Assembly: GCA_026415675.1 (NCBI GenBank)
Contig: JAOAGQ010000025.1
Span: forward strand, 1 to 55,454
Source: Syntrophorhabdaceae bacterium
Lineage (GTDB): Bacteria; Desulfobacterota; Syntrophorhabdia; Syntrophorhabdales; Syntrophorhabdaceae
DNA length: 55,454 nucleotides
Reading direction: 5' to 3'
Position numbers and translations under genes: made by a program. Below the pieces are notes generated by a model. That model was given only the letters and a program-made list of their open reading frames with translations. It was not told where the DNA came from and ran no database searches. This document shows, in pieces, positions 8,412 to 16,349 of the stretch (positions are counted from its first letter, which is position 1; the number at the start of each line of letters is the position of its first letter).

Positions 8412-10232
8412 CTACTCCACCGTTACACTCTTTGCGAGGTTCCTCGGCTGATCAACATCGGTCCCCAGTAAGTTGGCGATATGGTATGCGAGGAGTTGTA
8501 GGGGTACGACGGATAGAATAGGTTCAAGTTCATAGAGGGTAGAGGGAAAGAAAAACGTCGTCTCAACCCTGCTTAACATCTCATGGGATTTATCATCGGT
8601 AAAGAGAATTGTCTTTCCCCTTCTTGCGAGTACCTCTTCTATGTTGCTGCACGTCTTCTGGTAAGTCCTGTCTTTCGGTGAGAGTACAACGACGGGAAGA
8701 TGCTCATCTATAAGGGCAATCGGTCCATGCTTCATCTCCCCCGCTGCATACGCCTCGGCGTGGATATAGGAAATCTCCTTTAACTTCAATGCCCCTTCGA
8801 GGACGGTTGGATAGTTAATGCCCCTGCCGAGGTACAGAAAATCCTTATAACCCATGTATCTTCTCCCCATCTCCTCGATCTCCCCGGCCATATCGAGTAC
8901 CGTCTGCACCTTCCGGGGTATTCTTTTTATCTCCCCGATCAAGGATTGAAGCTGTTTTTTCTCGATTATCCCGAGCCTTCTTCCAAGATGTAACATAAGC
9001 ATATAGAGGACTGATATCTGGGTTGTGAATGCCTTTGTCGAGGCAACGCCTATCTCGGGTCCTGCATGGGTGAAGATCACCCCATCGGCATCTCTCGCGA
9101 GGGTACTGCCAAGGACATTACAGATCGAAAGGGTATAGGCCCCGGACCTCTTCCCTTCCTTCATGGCAGCTATGGTATCCGCCGTCTCCCCGGACTGGGA
9201 TACGAGGATGAGCATATGTTCTTTTTCTAAAATGGGGTCTCTGTACCTGAATTCAGAGGCGATGTCCGTTTCAACGGGGATACGGAGATTCCCCTCGAAC
9301 ATATGCTTTCCTATCATACAGGCATGATAGGATGTGCCACAGGCGACCATCCATATCTTTTTTACCTGCCCTATATCCGGAAGGGAGAGCTCCTCAAATT
9401 CAACATCCCCCTTCTCCTCATTCACCCTACCGATCATCGTCTCTGTAATCGCCCTTGGCTGCTCGAATATCTCTTTGAGCATAAAATGTTTGTAGCCCCC
9501 CTTCTCCGCCATTGCCCCTGTCCAGTTTACAGTCTGCACCTTTCTCTCAACAGGTCTCCCATCGGTGTCAAAAAGGGCCACCTTCCCGTCCCTGAATACG
9601 GCCATGTCGTTGTCTTCGAGAAAGATAAACCTGTTTGTCCTGTTTATGATCGCAGGGGCATCACTGGCTATGAAGTATTCCCCCTCTCCCACCCCTATTA
9701 TAAGGGGACTCTCCTTCTTTGCGGCGATCAACACCCTCTCCTCTTCCCTTATGATTGCCAGGGCGTAAGAACCTTTTAGGTCTTTCATGGCGAGCCTTGA
9801 GGCCTCAATAAAATCGGCGCCTTGTTTTATGTAATCCATTATGAGATGGGGGATCACCTCTGTATCTGTTTCCGATAAAAAGGTATGCCCCTTTCTTTTC
9901 AGTGTTGCCTTTATGTCCATATAGTTTTCTATGATCCCGTTATGGACAACGACGATGTCCCCTGCCCTGTGGGGATGGGCATTTTTTTCAGAGGGGGCAC
10001 CGTGGGTGGCCCATCTCGTATGGGCTATCCCCATACTCCCCTTTAACCTCTTTTTTGCCGTGATCCTTTTCAGGTCATCTACCTTGCCCTTTACCCGGGC
10101 GATCTCTATCTTCTTCTCATGCCAGAGGGCTATACCGGCCGAGTCATACCCCCTGTATTCAAGCCTTTTTAACGCCTCGATGAGTATATCGCAGGCCTCT
10201 TCCCTACCTTTGTATCCAACTATACCGCACAA
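8412..10232 (-). CDS. glmS: Glutamine-fructose-6-phosphate aminotransferase (isomerizing)
   Basis: This full-length 606-residue GlmS makes glucosamine-6-phosphate from fructose-6-phosphate and glutamine, the first step to UDP-GlcNAc for peptidoglycan and lipopolysaccharide. The N-terminal Cys2 nucleophile (MCGIVGYKG) and the glutaminase domain occupy about residues 1-220. Two SIS sugar-isomerase domains follow, and the protein ends in the characteristic PRNLAKSVTVE. It is the last gene of a tatA/B-tatC-glmU-glmS run, 32 nt after glmU, so no glmS ribozyme leader is expected, and none is seen. The stop lies 9 nt from that of the convergent ASKHA gene. Confidence 0.97.
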   Translation of the reverse strand: MCGIVGYKGREEACDILIEALKRLEYRGYDSAGIALWHEKKIEIARVKGKVDDLKRITAKKRLKGSMGIAHTRWATHGAPSEKNAHPHRAGDIVVVHNGIIENYMDIKATLKRKGHTFLSETDTEVIPHLIMDYIKQGADFIEASRLAMKDLKGSYALAIIREEERVLIAAKKESPLIIGVGEGEYFIASDAPAIINRTNRFIFLEDNDMAVFRDGKVALFDTDGRPVERKVQTVNWTGAMAEKGGYKHFMLKEIFEQPRAITETMIGRVNEEKGDVEFEELSLPDIGQVKKIWMVACGTSYHACMIGKHMFEGNLRIPVETDIASEFRYRDPILEKEHMLILVSQSGETADTIAAMKEGKRSGAYTLSICNVLGSTLARDADGVIFTHAGPEIGVASTKAFTTQISVLYMLMLHLGRRLGIIEKKQLQSLIGEIKRIPRKVQTVLDMAGEIEEMGRRYMGYKDFLYLGRGINYPTVLEGALKLKEISYIHAEAYAAGEMKHGPIALIDEHLPVVVLSPKDRTYQKTCSNIEEVLARRGKTILFTDDKSHEMLSRVETTFFFPSTLYELEPILSVVPLQLLAYHIANLLGTDVDQPRNLAKSVTVE

Positions 10233-10264
10233 TCTCTCTTCCCCTTTCTGTTGTTATCAAAAGA

Positions 10265-11626
10265 TTAGCCCTTTCCCCTTTTCTTCTGCCCGTAACCCTC
10301 TATATGTCTCTGGGGTGACCGGGATACGGCGAGGGCATCTTCAGGTACATCCTTTGTTATCGTTGACCCTGCCCCTATGATAGCCCCCCTCCCTATAACC
10401 ACAGGGGCAACGAGTTCTGTGTTGCTCCCTACAAAGACACTATCGCCTATAACCGTTTTATGTTTCCTCTTCCCGTCATAGTTGCATGTGATCGTCCCTG
10501 CCCCTATATTCACATCGGAGCCTATCTCTGCATCTCCAATATAGGATAGGTGGTTTGCCTTTGTGTTTCTCTTCAAAAGAGAATTTTTAACCTCCACAAA
10601 ATTGCCTATCTTTACCCCGTCCTGAAGGATTGTCTTTGGTCTTATCCTTGAGAAGGGCCCGATTGTAACGTCCTGGGCTATCTCTGCCCCCTCGATCACG
10701 GAAAAACCCTCGATCCTCACATGGTTTCCTATCTTTGTATTCCTTATCATCGTATTGGGACCTACCACCACATGGTCTCCTATGGAGGAATCGCCGAGTA
10801 TGTATGTGTTTGGGAAGACCGTTGTATCTCTGCCGATAGAGACGGAAGCCTCTATATATATGTTATTGTCGAGCATCACGACACCGTTCTCCATGTGCCT
10901 CTCCAGTATCCTGTCCCTCATTATAGTCTGGGCGACGAGTAACTCCTTTTTGTTGTTGATACCGAGGACCTCTTTTGCATCGGGATGGTCAAAGGCCAAT
11001 ACAGTTATGCCCCTATTTCTCGCAATATTACAGATATCGGTTAGGTAGTATTCCCCTTTTCTGTTTCTGTTATCGATGACCCTGAGTAAGGGTAGGTGTT
11101 CCTCCGGGATGATACAGATGCCTGTGTTGATCTCCTTTATCTTCTTTTCCTCCTCCGTCGCCTCCACCTCTTCCACTATCCTTATAATCTCGGCGCCTCT
11201 ACGGATCACCCTGCCGTAACCTTCAGGTTTTTCCACGGTTGTAATCAAAAAGAGGATGGCCCTGTTTTTCCTATAGAAATCGAGGAAGTCGTTAAGGGTA
11301 GATTCTGTTAAAAGGGGAACATCCCCGTAGAGTACAAGGACGTCCCCTCTTTTTAACATTGTTGTTGAAGAGAGAAGGGCATGGGCAGTTCCTTTCTGCT
11401 CCCTCTGAAAGGCAAACTCAACCTTGTATCCTGATAGATAGCGTTCTATCTCCTCCCGACCCGAACCTGTAACGACTATCACATGCTCCTGGGACTTTTT
11501 CTTTGCAAGGTCAACCACATAGGAGATCATGGGTTTGCCCATAATTTCATGCATGACCTTTGGTCTATCGGAGAGCATCCTTTTTCCTTCTCCGGCGGCA
11601 AGAATCACGATATTCAAATCATCCAT
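10265..11626 (-). CDS. glmU: Bifunctional GlmU: GlcN-1-P acetyltransferase / GlcNAc-1-P uridyltransferase
   Basis: This 453-residue protein has the nucleotidyltransferase signature LAAGEGKRM near its N-terminus (about residues 10-18) and a C-terminal left-handed beta-helix of hexapeptide repeats (about residue 250 on). That is the standard bifunctional GlmU order and length. It performs the last two steps to UDP-GlcNAc and so pairs functionally with the adjacent glmS. Its start overlaps the end of tatC by 8 nt, implying translational coupling in a tat-glm operon. Confidence 0.96.
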   Translation of the reverse strand: MDDLNIVILAAGEGKRMLSDRPKVMHEIMGKPMISYVVDLAKKKSQEHVIVVTGSGREEIERYLSGYKVEFAFQREQKGTAHALLSSTTMLKRGDVLVLYGDVPLLTESTLNDFLDFYRKNRAILFLITTVEKPEGYGRVIRRGAEIIRIVEEVEATEEEKKIKEINTGICIIPEEHLPLLRVIDNRNRKGEYYLTDICNIARNRGITVLAFDHPDAKEVLGINNKKELLVAQTIMRDRILERHMENGVVMLDNNIYIEASVSIGRDTTVFPNTYILGDSSIGDHVVVGPNTMIRNTKIGNHVRIEGFSVIEGAEIAQDVTIGPFSRIRPKTILQDGVKIGNFVEVKNSLLKRNTKANHLSYIGDAEIGSDVNIGAGTITCNYDGKRKHKTVIGDSVFVGSNTELVAPVVIGRGAIIGAGSTITKDVPEDALAVSRSPQRHIEGYGQKKRGKG

Positions 11627-12350
11627 CTTCTTTTACCTTTCTACCAAAGAATCTTGTGATTATTATGCTCAATTCGTATAGGCCCCAGAGGGGTATGGCG
11701 AGGAGGATCTGACTCGTTACATCAGGAGGGGTTATGATGGCGCTCAAAATAAAGATCGCGAGGATCGCATATCTTCTCTTTGAAGAGAGAAGCCTATGGT
11801 TTATCAAACCGATTCTCGATAGAAAAAAGGCGATTAAAGGAAGCTCAAAGATGAGCCCGAATATGATGAGCATCCGTAAGGTTAGGCTCATATAGCCTTT
11901 AAGATCCGGCATCGGTATCACAAACTCCGAGGCGTAACTGACAAAGAAGCGATAAAGATAAGGCATAACAACGAAATAACAGAATATCGCCCCGAGGATA
12001 AAGCATAGACTGCCAAAGACGATAAAGGGGAGGGCGTATCTTTTTTCGTTTTCATATAAACCGGGGGAGACAAACATCCAGAACTCGTACAGTATCACCG
12101 GGGAGGTGACGAATATCGCCGCCACAATCGACATCTTGAAGTATGTCAGAAAGGCCTCTGTAACATAGGTGAATATGAAAGAACTCTTCTCCGGCATAAC
12201 CTTAACAAAGGGCTGCATGAGGATTTCAAACAACCTCTCTTTGAAATAAAAGATCACCACAAAGGCGATTGCAAGGGCGATAACACATACGAGTATCCTG
12301 TCCCTTAGTTCTTTGAGATGGGCGACAAATGGTTGTTTCTCGTCTGTCAT
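11619..12350 (-). CDS. tatC: Sec-independent protein translocase TatC
   Basis: This 243-residue polytopic protein has the TatC pattern: an N-terminal cytoplasmic HLKELRDRI motif, six hydrophobic segments, a FWMFVSPGLYENEK loop and a conserved FGLIFELPL helix. TatC recognises twin-arginine signals and with TatA/TatB exports folded, cofactor-bearing proteins. DsrO in this window is an evident client. The start is 11 nt after the tatA/B stop. Confidence 0.96.
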   Translation of the reverse strand: MTDEKQPFVAHLKELRDRILVCVIALAIAFVVIFYFKERLFEILMQPFVKVMPEKSSFIFTYVTEAFLTYFKMSIVAAIFVTSPVILYEFWMFVSPGLYENEKRYALPFIVFGSLCFILGAIFCYFVVMPYLYRFFVSYASEFVIPMPDLKGYMSLTLRMLIIFGLIFELPLIAFFLSRIGLINHRLLSSKRRYAILAIFILSAIITPPDVTSQILLAIPLWGLYELSIIITRFFGRKVKEDG

Positions 12351-12361
12351 GGATCTATCTG

Positions 12362-12709
12362 TCAGGTCAAATCCTTATGTTGTTTTGATGTATCTCCCCC
12401 ATCAACCTTTTTCTCCTCCCCAGGGATCCCGTAAATATCGAAGGATAGATCCTCTTTTACCCCATCCTCCGTCTTCTTTTCCCCATTACCCTGGGTCTTT
12501 TCCTTATCTTTCTCTTCTTCGGTGCCAACCCCTTCCTCTTCCTTTACCACCTCTTCCTCGAGGGTCTCCTTCACCTCATCGGCCATCCTTCTGAATTCAC
12601 CCAGGGCCTTTCCCAGTGATCTCGCGAGTTCAGGGAGTTTAGAAGGACCCACAACAAGTAAAGCCACGATCATTATAACTATAATTTCAGGAAGACCTAA
12701 CCCGAACAT
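12362..12709 (-). CDS. tatB: TatA/TatB-family translocase subunit
   Basis: This 115-residue protein starts with FGLGLPEI, a single membrane helix, then the hinge [20 protein letters not shown] and a long, highly charged glutamate/lysine tail of low complexity. The N-terminal residues look TatA-like, while the length and position directly before tatC suit TatB; many related bacteria annotate this as TatB, so the A/B choice is uncertain. There is no visible Shine-Dalgarno. A TATAAA box (complement of 12715-12720) lies only 5 nt before the ATG, so the message may be leaderless, though the -35 is poor. Confidence 0.85.
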   Translation of the reverse strand: MFGLGLPEIIVIMIVALLVVGPSKLPELARSLGKALGEFRRMADEVKETLEEEVVKEEEGVGTEEEKDKEKTQGNGEKKTEDGVKEDLSFDIYGIPGEEKKVDGGDTSKQHKDLT

Positions 12710-12836
12710 GATGGTTTATAGGTTAGCACAAAACCGAATCGAGGTAAAAGGAAAATGAGTCTAACGTATTTGAAGCCTTGATTTTTTCGAGCAGGTATGG
12801 CTTATTGAATATCATGGAAAAAACGGAGGTAGAAGT

Positions 12837-13013
12837 ATGGAAAGGGAGAGGCTTGAAGAGAAAATAAAGAAGCACGCAAAGGAGGGAAAGATAGCGTGCA
12901 AACAGGCATTGAAGATCGCTGAAGAAGAGGGTATCCCTTCCAGAGAGCTGGGAGAATTGTTGAACGAGATGAAGATAAAGATCACAGGATGTCAGCTTGG
13001 CTGTTTTCCGTGA
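12837..13013 (+). CDS. Small 58-residue protein ending in a CxxxC motif
   Basis: An ATG behind a strong GGAGG ribosome site (about 12825-12829) opens a 58-codon frame ending in TGA at 13011-13013. The product is very charged and helical (about residues 1-47), with a lysine-rich start. It holds a lone cysteine at residue 21 and ends ITGCQLGCFP, a conserved-looking C-terminal cysteine pair (Cys52, Cys56). I recall similar C-terminal CQLG motifs in small proteins of sulfate-reducing bacteria, sometimes with a winged-helix-like body, but cannot verify this. It stands alone on the plus strand, divergent from tatA/B and convergent with the metallo-hydrolase. Function unknown; the cysteines suggest a metal or redox role. 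Confidence 0.7.
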   Translation: MERERLEEKIKKHAKEGKIACKQALKIAEEEGIPSRELGELLNEMKIKITGCQLGCFP

Positions 13014-13029
13014 TTAATAGGGTGAAGGG

Positions 13030-13755
13030 TTACATCAGATAGGGCTCCCACATCTTCAATACCTTTCTCACATAGCCATCGGGGAGCCCCTTTACAATGT
13101 CGTTATGGCCGGGCAGTAATATATCGATCTTCAAAGAGGATAAGCGATTTAAAGACTCCCTCAATATTTTTCCGTCGGCACCGAAGAGGTCAAAGCGGCC
13201 AATCGCATAGTCCGCATAGATTACATCCCCCGGGATGAGTACCTCATGGGATGGAGAGTATAGGGCGATCCCTCCCATCGAATGACCGGGAATGGGGATC
13301 ACCTCCCATACCATATCCCCTATCTCCAGAACCTCTCCCCCCTCGAGCATTCTATCGACCTTCATCCTGAAGGCATCTCTCTTTATCCCGTATTGCATGG
13401 TACACATCTCTTTAAACATATCCATACCGTAGACCGCCCTGTCATCACCCTTTTCAAGGAGTTCCCCCTCTGCCCTGTGAACCCATATCTCCGCATGGGG
13501 TATCTCCTTTTTTATCTCTCCTATACATCCTATGTGGTCAAAGTGGGTATGGGTGAGGATGATCCTCCTGATGGAGAGAAGGTCGAGTCCTTCCTTCAGA
13601 AGGGAGTTTATCTTATACCGCCCCTTTCCCGCAAGGCCGACATCTATGATTGAGAGGTCTTTTGAAGAGGGATCCCCTATGACATAGACATGGGAATCGG
13701 GGATCATCTCGTCCTGACCCTTTATAAAATATACGCCCTTAGTAACCAATGCCAT
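13030..13755 (-). CDS. Metallo-beta-lactamase-fold hydrolase
   Basis: This 241-residue MBL-fold protein has the zinc motif HTHFDH (residues 69-74), the downstream PGHSMGG histidine, an IPGDVIY aspartate and a C-terminal PGHND histidine. All expected dinuclear metal ligands are present. The family covers glyoxalase II-like thioesterases, lactonases and related hydrolases, and the substrate cannot be inferred. Its promoter region (13756-13909) is shared with the divergent reductase-like operon. A GGGGTG ribosome site precedes the ATG. Confidence 0.85.
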   Translation of the reverse strand: MALVTKGVYFIKGQDEMIPDSHVYVIGDPSSKDLSIIDVGLAGKGRYKINSLLKEGLDLLSIRRIILTHTHFDHIGCIGEIKKEIPHAEIWVHRAEGELLEKGDDRAVYGMDMFKEMCTMQYGIKRDAFRMKVDRMLEGGEVLEIGDMVWEVIPIPGHSMGGIALYSPSHEVLIPGDVIYADYAIGRFDLFGADGKILRESLNRLSSLKIDILLPGHNDIVKGLPDGYVRKVLKMWEPYLM

Positions 13756-13850
13756 ATTTCACCCCTTAAACGTTTCTTTTTTGTTGGACTGCTATTTTAA
13801 GTTTTCTCAAGTATTAAGGTCAAGGCAAATTTTTTAAATTTTACATATCC

Positions 13851-13879
13851 TTGACAATGTTTTATCCATTTTCTATAAT
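13851..13879 (+). promoter_or_regulatory. Perfect-consensus sigma-70 promoter
   Basis: TTGACA (13851-13856) and TATAAT (13874-13879) both match the consensus exactly and are 17 nt apart. The expected start near 13886 gives a leader of about 24 nt with a GGAGGG ribosome site before the ATG at 13910. Confidence 0.85.
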
Positions 13880-13888
13880 AGGGCACAT

Positions 13889-13896
13889 TGTATACA
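13889..13896. promoter_or_regulatory. Short palindrome at the transcription start, possible operator
   Basis: TGTATACA is a perfect 8-bp palindrome placed about +3 to +10 from the predicted start of the 13851 promoter. The same TGTATA/TATACA half-sites recur in the dyad at 51709-51724 at the other strong promoter of the window. The palindrome is short, so this is suggestive only. Confidence 0.3.
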
Positions 13897-13909
13897 TTAT
13901 GGAGGGAAG

Positions 13910-15040
13910 ATGTGGGAAGGTTTAGACATTAAAGAGATTGTGGAGATGGCAAAAGACCCGTATCCTTCGATAAAGGAATGGGCGGAGCGGTCGGGGAAAA
14001 AGGTTGTGGGGAGCACCTTTGCCGATGCTCCAGAAGAGGTAATATACGCCTTTGGTCTTCTTCCTGTTACGATTATGGGTACAACAAAACCGCTGAAGAG
14101 GGCCCCCAGCCACCTCCCTGATAACGCATGCTCTCTCGCGAGGAGTAACCTTGAACTTGTGTTGAGCTATGCAGGGGACGTATTTCACGGTTTCGTCCTT
14201 CCCCAGGTGTGCGATACAACCCAGCATCTATCTGATATCTGGAGGATAAATCTTCCAGGAAAGTACGTTGAAAGCTATCTCGCCCCCCGTCAGGTGGATA
14301 GACCCAGTGCGCGATACTGGGTAAAAAAGGAGTTGGAGAGGCTCATAGATTCCCTATCGAATTGGACAGGTATGAAGATAAACGACGGGGAACTCGTAAG
14401 ATCCATTGCCATCCACAACGAAAACAAGGCTCTTCTCAAGGAACTCTACGAACTAAAAAAGAAAAACCCCTCTTCTCTTACGAACAAAGAACTCTTTTCT
14501 ATGATAAAACTCTCCCAGCAGGTCGATAAGGAAGAGTTTAACAGGAGTTTGAGGAGGATAAGGGACACCATAAAACCGAGAGGCGATTCCGACGGGTTTA
14601 CAGACATTGTACTTGCCGGCATCACCTGTGACCCCCCCGAAATATACGACCTCTTCGATGAAATAAAACTAAATGTTGTAGGGGATACCCTTCTCATCGG
14701 GACGAGATACATCCAGGGTATGGTTCCCGAGGGGGGAAATCCAATAGATGCCTTAACGGAAAGGCATTTTAAAAGAGGTTTTTTCTCCCCCATCCATGAC
14801 GATGTCTTTAAAAATTTTGAGGAGATGAAAACCATATACAGAGAGACAGGGGCAAAGGCGATCGTGTACGTCCACATAGAGTTCTGTGAATCCCAGGAGT
14901 ATGACCTCCCTGATCTGAAAAAGATGATAAAAAAAGAAGGTATCCCCATGCACGTCCTCGATACAGAATATCAGACGTTGTCTCTCTCCCATGTGAGAAC
15001 AAGACTCCAGGCCTTTTTTGAATCGTTGAAGGGGGTTTGA
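13910..15040 (+). CDS. Benzoyl-CoA reductase / 2-hydroxyacyl-CoA dehydratase-like subunit (BcrC/HgdB type)
   Basis: This 376-residue protein belongs to the HgdB/BcrC (2-hydroxyglutaryl-CoA dehydratase D-component) family, whose members form [4Fe-4S] heterodimers that take very low-potential electrons. Family-like cysteines are in ADAP..., NACSLARS, QVCDTTQH, ITCDPPE and EFCESQEYD regions. The FCESQEYDLPDLKK element, with the following leucine-rich end, is typical of the C-terminal half. It is followed after 1 nt by a second family member, so the two probably form the heterodimer. No HgdC/BcrA-type ATPase activator is adjacent. Substrate unknown: it could be a dehydratase, an aryl-CoA reductase, or a double-cubane-type reductase relative. 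Confidence 0.8.
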   Translation: MWEGLDIKEIVEMAKDPYPSIKEWAERSGKKVVGSTFADAPEEVIYAFGLLPVTIMGTTKPLKRAPSHLPDNACSLARSNLELVLSYAGDVFHGFVLPQVCDTTQHLSDIWRINLPGKYVESYLAPRQVDRPSARYWVKKELERLIDSLSNWTGMKINDGELVRSIAIHNENKALLKELYELKKKNPSSLTNKELFSMIKLSQQVDKEEFNRSLRRIRDTIKPRGDSDGFTDIVLAGITCDPPEIYDLFDEIKLNVVGDTLLIGTRYIQGMVPEGGNPIDALTERHFKRGFFSPIHDDVFKNFEEMKTIYRETGAKAIVYVHIEFCESQEYDLPDLKKMIKKEGIPMHVLDTEYQTLSLSHVRTRLQAFFESLKGV

Positions 15041-15041
15041 T

Positions 15042-16259
15042 ATGACGGAAAAAATCACGTCCAAGGAGCTATCGAAGAAAATAACGGAAGAATATCTCGA
15101 TGAGGCGTTTCACGCCCATGAAAAAGGGAAGCTCATAGGTTATTCGACGGCCATCTCCCCTGTTGAGATTTTTGTTGCCCACGATATCATACCCATATAC
15201 CCTGAGAATCATGCGGTGGCAAATCTCACGGCAAAAAAAGGGGCAGAGTTATGCTCCGTTGTGGAGAGTATGGGTTATACGAGCCATCTATGCGCCTATG
15301 CGAGGAGTGACCTTGCTTATAGGGCAACGGGGAAGACGGTGACAAGGGGAATACCGGAGCCGGATCTTTTCCTCGCCTGTAATGCCCAGTGTTTCACCCT
15401 TACAAAATGGTTTCAGGTACTCGCCCGAAAGGGGAACCTCCCCCTCTTTGTCTTTGATACCCCGGAATTTATCATGGATAAAAGGGCGAGGGAAGAGATC
15501 GTGAAGTACTGTGTAATCCAGCTGAAGGAACTGATCTCTTTTCTCGAAGAGATCACAAAGAAAAAGTTTGACTACGACCGACTAAGAGAGGTGATCAAAT
15601 ACTCGGCCGAATCAAGCATCCTCTATAAAAAGTTTCTCGATATGGCCCAGTATATACCCTCCCCCATCAGCATATTCGATGCGTTAATCGGCATGGCCAT
15701 CGCCGTATACAGAAGGGGTACCCCTGAATGTGTGGAATACTACCGTGTCCTGTGCGATGAGATACAGGAAAAGGTGGATAAGGGTATTGGGGTACTTCCA
15801 AAGGAAAAAGAGAAGTACCGTCTATACTGGGAGAATCTCCCCGTATGGTTCAAATTTAGTGACCATGCAAAACTCCTCGGCTCATACGGCGGGGTAATCC
15901 TCACATCCCTTTACGTCCATGCCTGGAGTTTTGAATTCGACCTCGATAAAGACCCCCTTGTGACCCTTGCGGAGAACTATGTATCGAGGTTCTCCAATTC
16001 TACCATAGAGGACAGGGCATCTATGGCCCTTGAACTCTTCAAGAAATATTCGATGAACGGTATGATCATGTTTATGAACAGGAGTTGCAAGGCCGTATCC
16101 TTTGCGGTACCAACACTGAAGGATGTTTTGACAAAGAAGACAGGTATCCCTGCCCTTGTCTTTGAGAGTGACATGGGGGACCAGCGCTTCTATTCTGAGG
16201 CCCAGATCAGGACGAGGATAGAGGCATATTTCGAGACCCTCGACGGCTTAAAAAAATAG
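15042..16259 (+). CDS. Benzoyl-CoA reductase / 2-hydroxyacyl-CoA dehydratase-like subunit (BcrB type)
   Basis: This 405-residue protein belongs to the same HgdB/BcrB superfamily as the preceding gene. Cysteines that may hold the cluster occur at AELCSVVESMGY, SHLCAYARSD, LACNAQCFTL and NRSCKAV. The N-terminal helix-rich part and the motif GYTSHLCAYAR resemble the larger BcrB-type subunit. Its ATG is 1 nt past the upstream stop, so the two are translationally coupled. It would complete a two-subunit catalytic core, with the required ATP-driven electron donor encoded elsewhere. The exact reaction is not determinable from sequence alone. Confidence 0.8.
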   Translation: MTEKITSKELSKKITEEYLDEAFHAHEKGKLIGYSTAISPVEIFVAHDIIPIYPENHAVANLTAKKGAELCSVVESMGYTSHLCAYARSDLAYRATGKTVTRGIPEPDLFLACNAQCFTLTKWFQVLARKGNLPLFVFDTPEFIMDKRAREEIVKYCVIQLKELISFLEEITKKKFDYDRLREVIKYSAESSILYKKFLDMAQYIPSPISIFDALIGMAIAVYRRGTPECVEYYRVLCDEIQEKVDKGIGVLPKEKEKYRLYWENLPVWFKFSDHAKLLGSYGGVILTSLYVHAWSFEFDLDKDPLVTLAENYVSRFSNSTIEDRASMALELFKKYSMNGMIMFMNRSCKAVSFAVPTLKDVLTKKTGIPALVFESDMGDQRFYSEAQIRTRIEAYFETLDGLKK

Positions 16260-16349
16260 GCTTTCTTTAACTAGGCCTATATATTATGTTTTTTGCTCTG
16301 GAAGGGGTGCCTTTCTTAAAACCTTCACAATAATCGCTTAAAAGAGAGG

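Noticed and set aside
10233-10264. glmS ribozyme leader
   Set aside because: glmS lies 32 nt after glmU within an operon and there is no room for the ribozyme structure.
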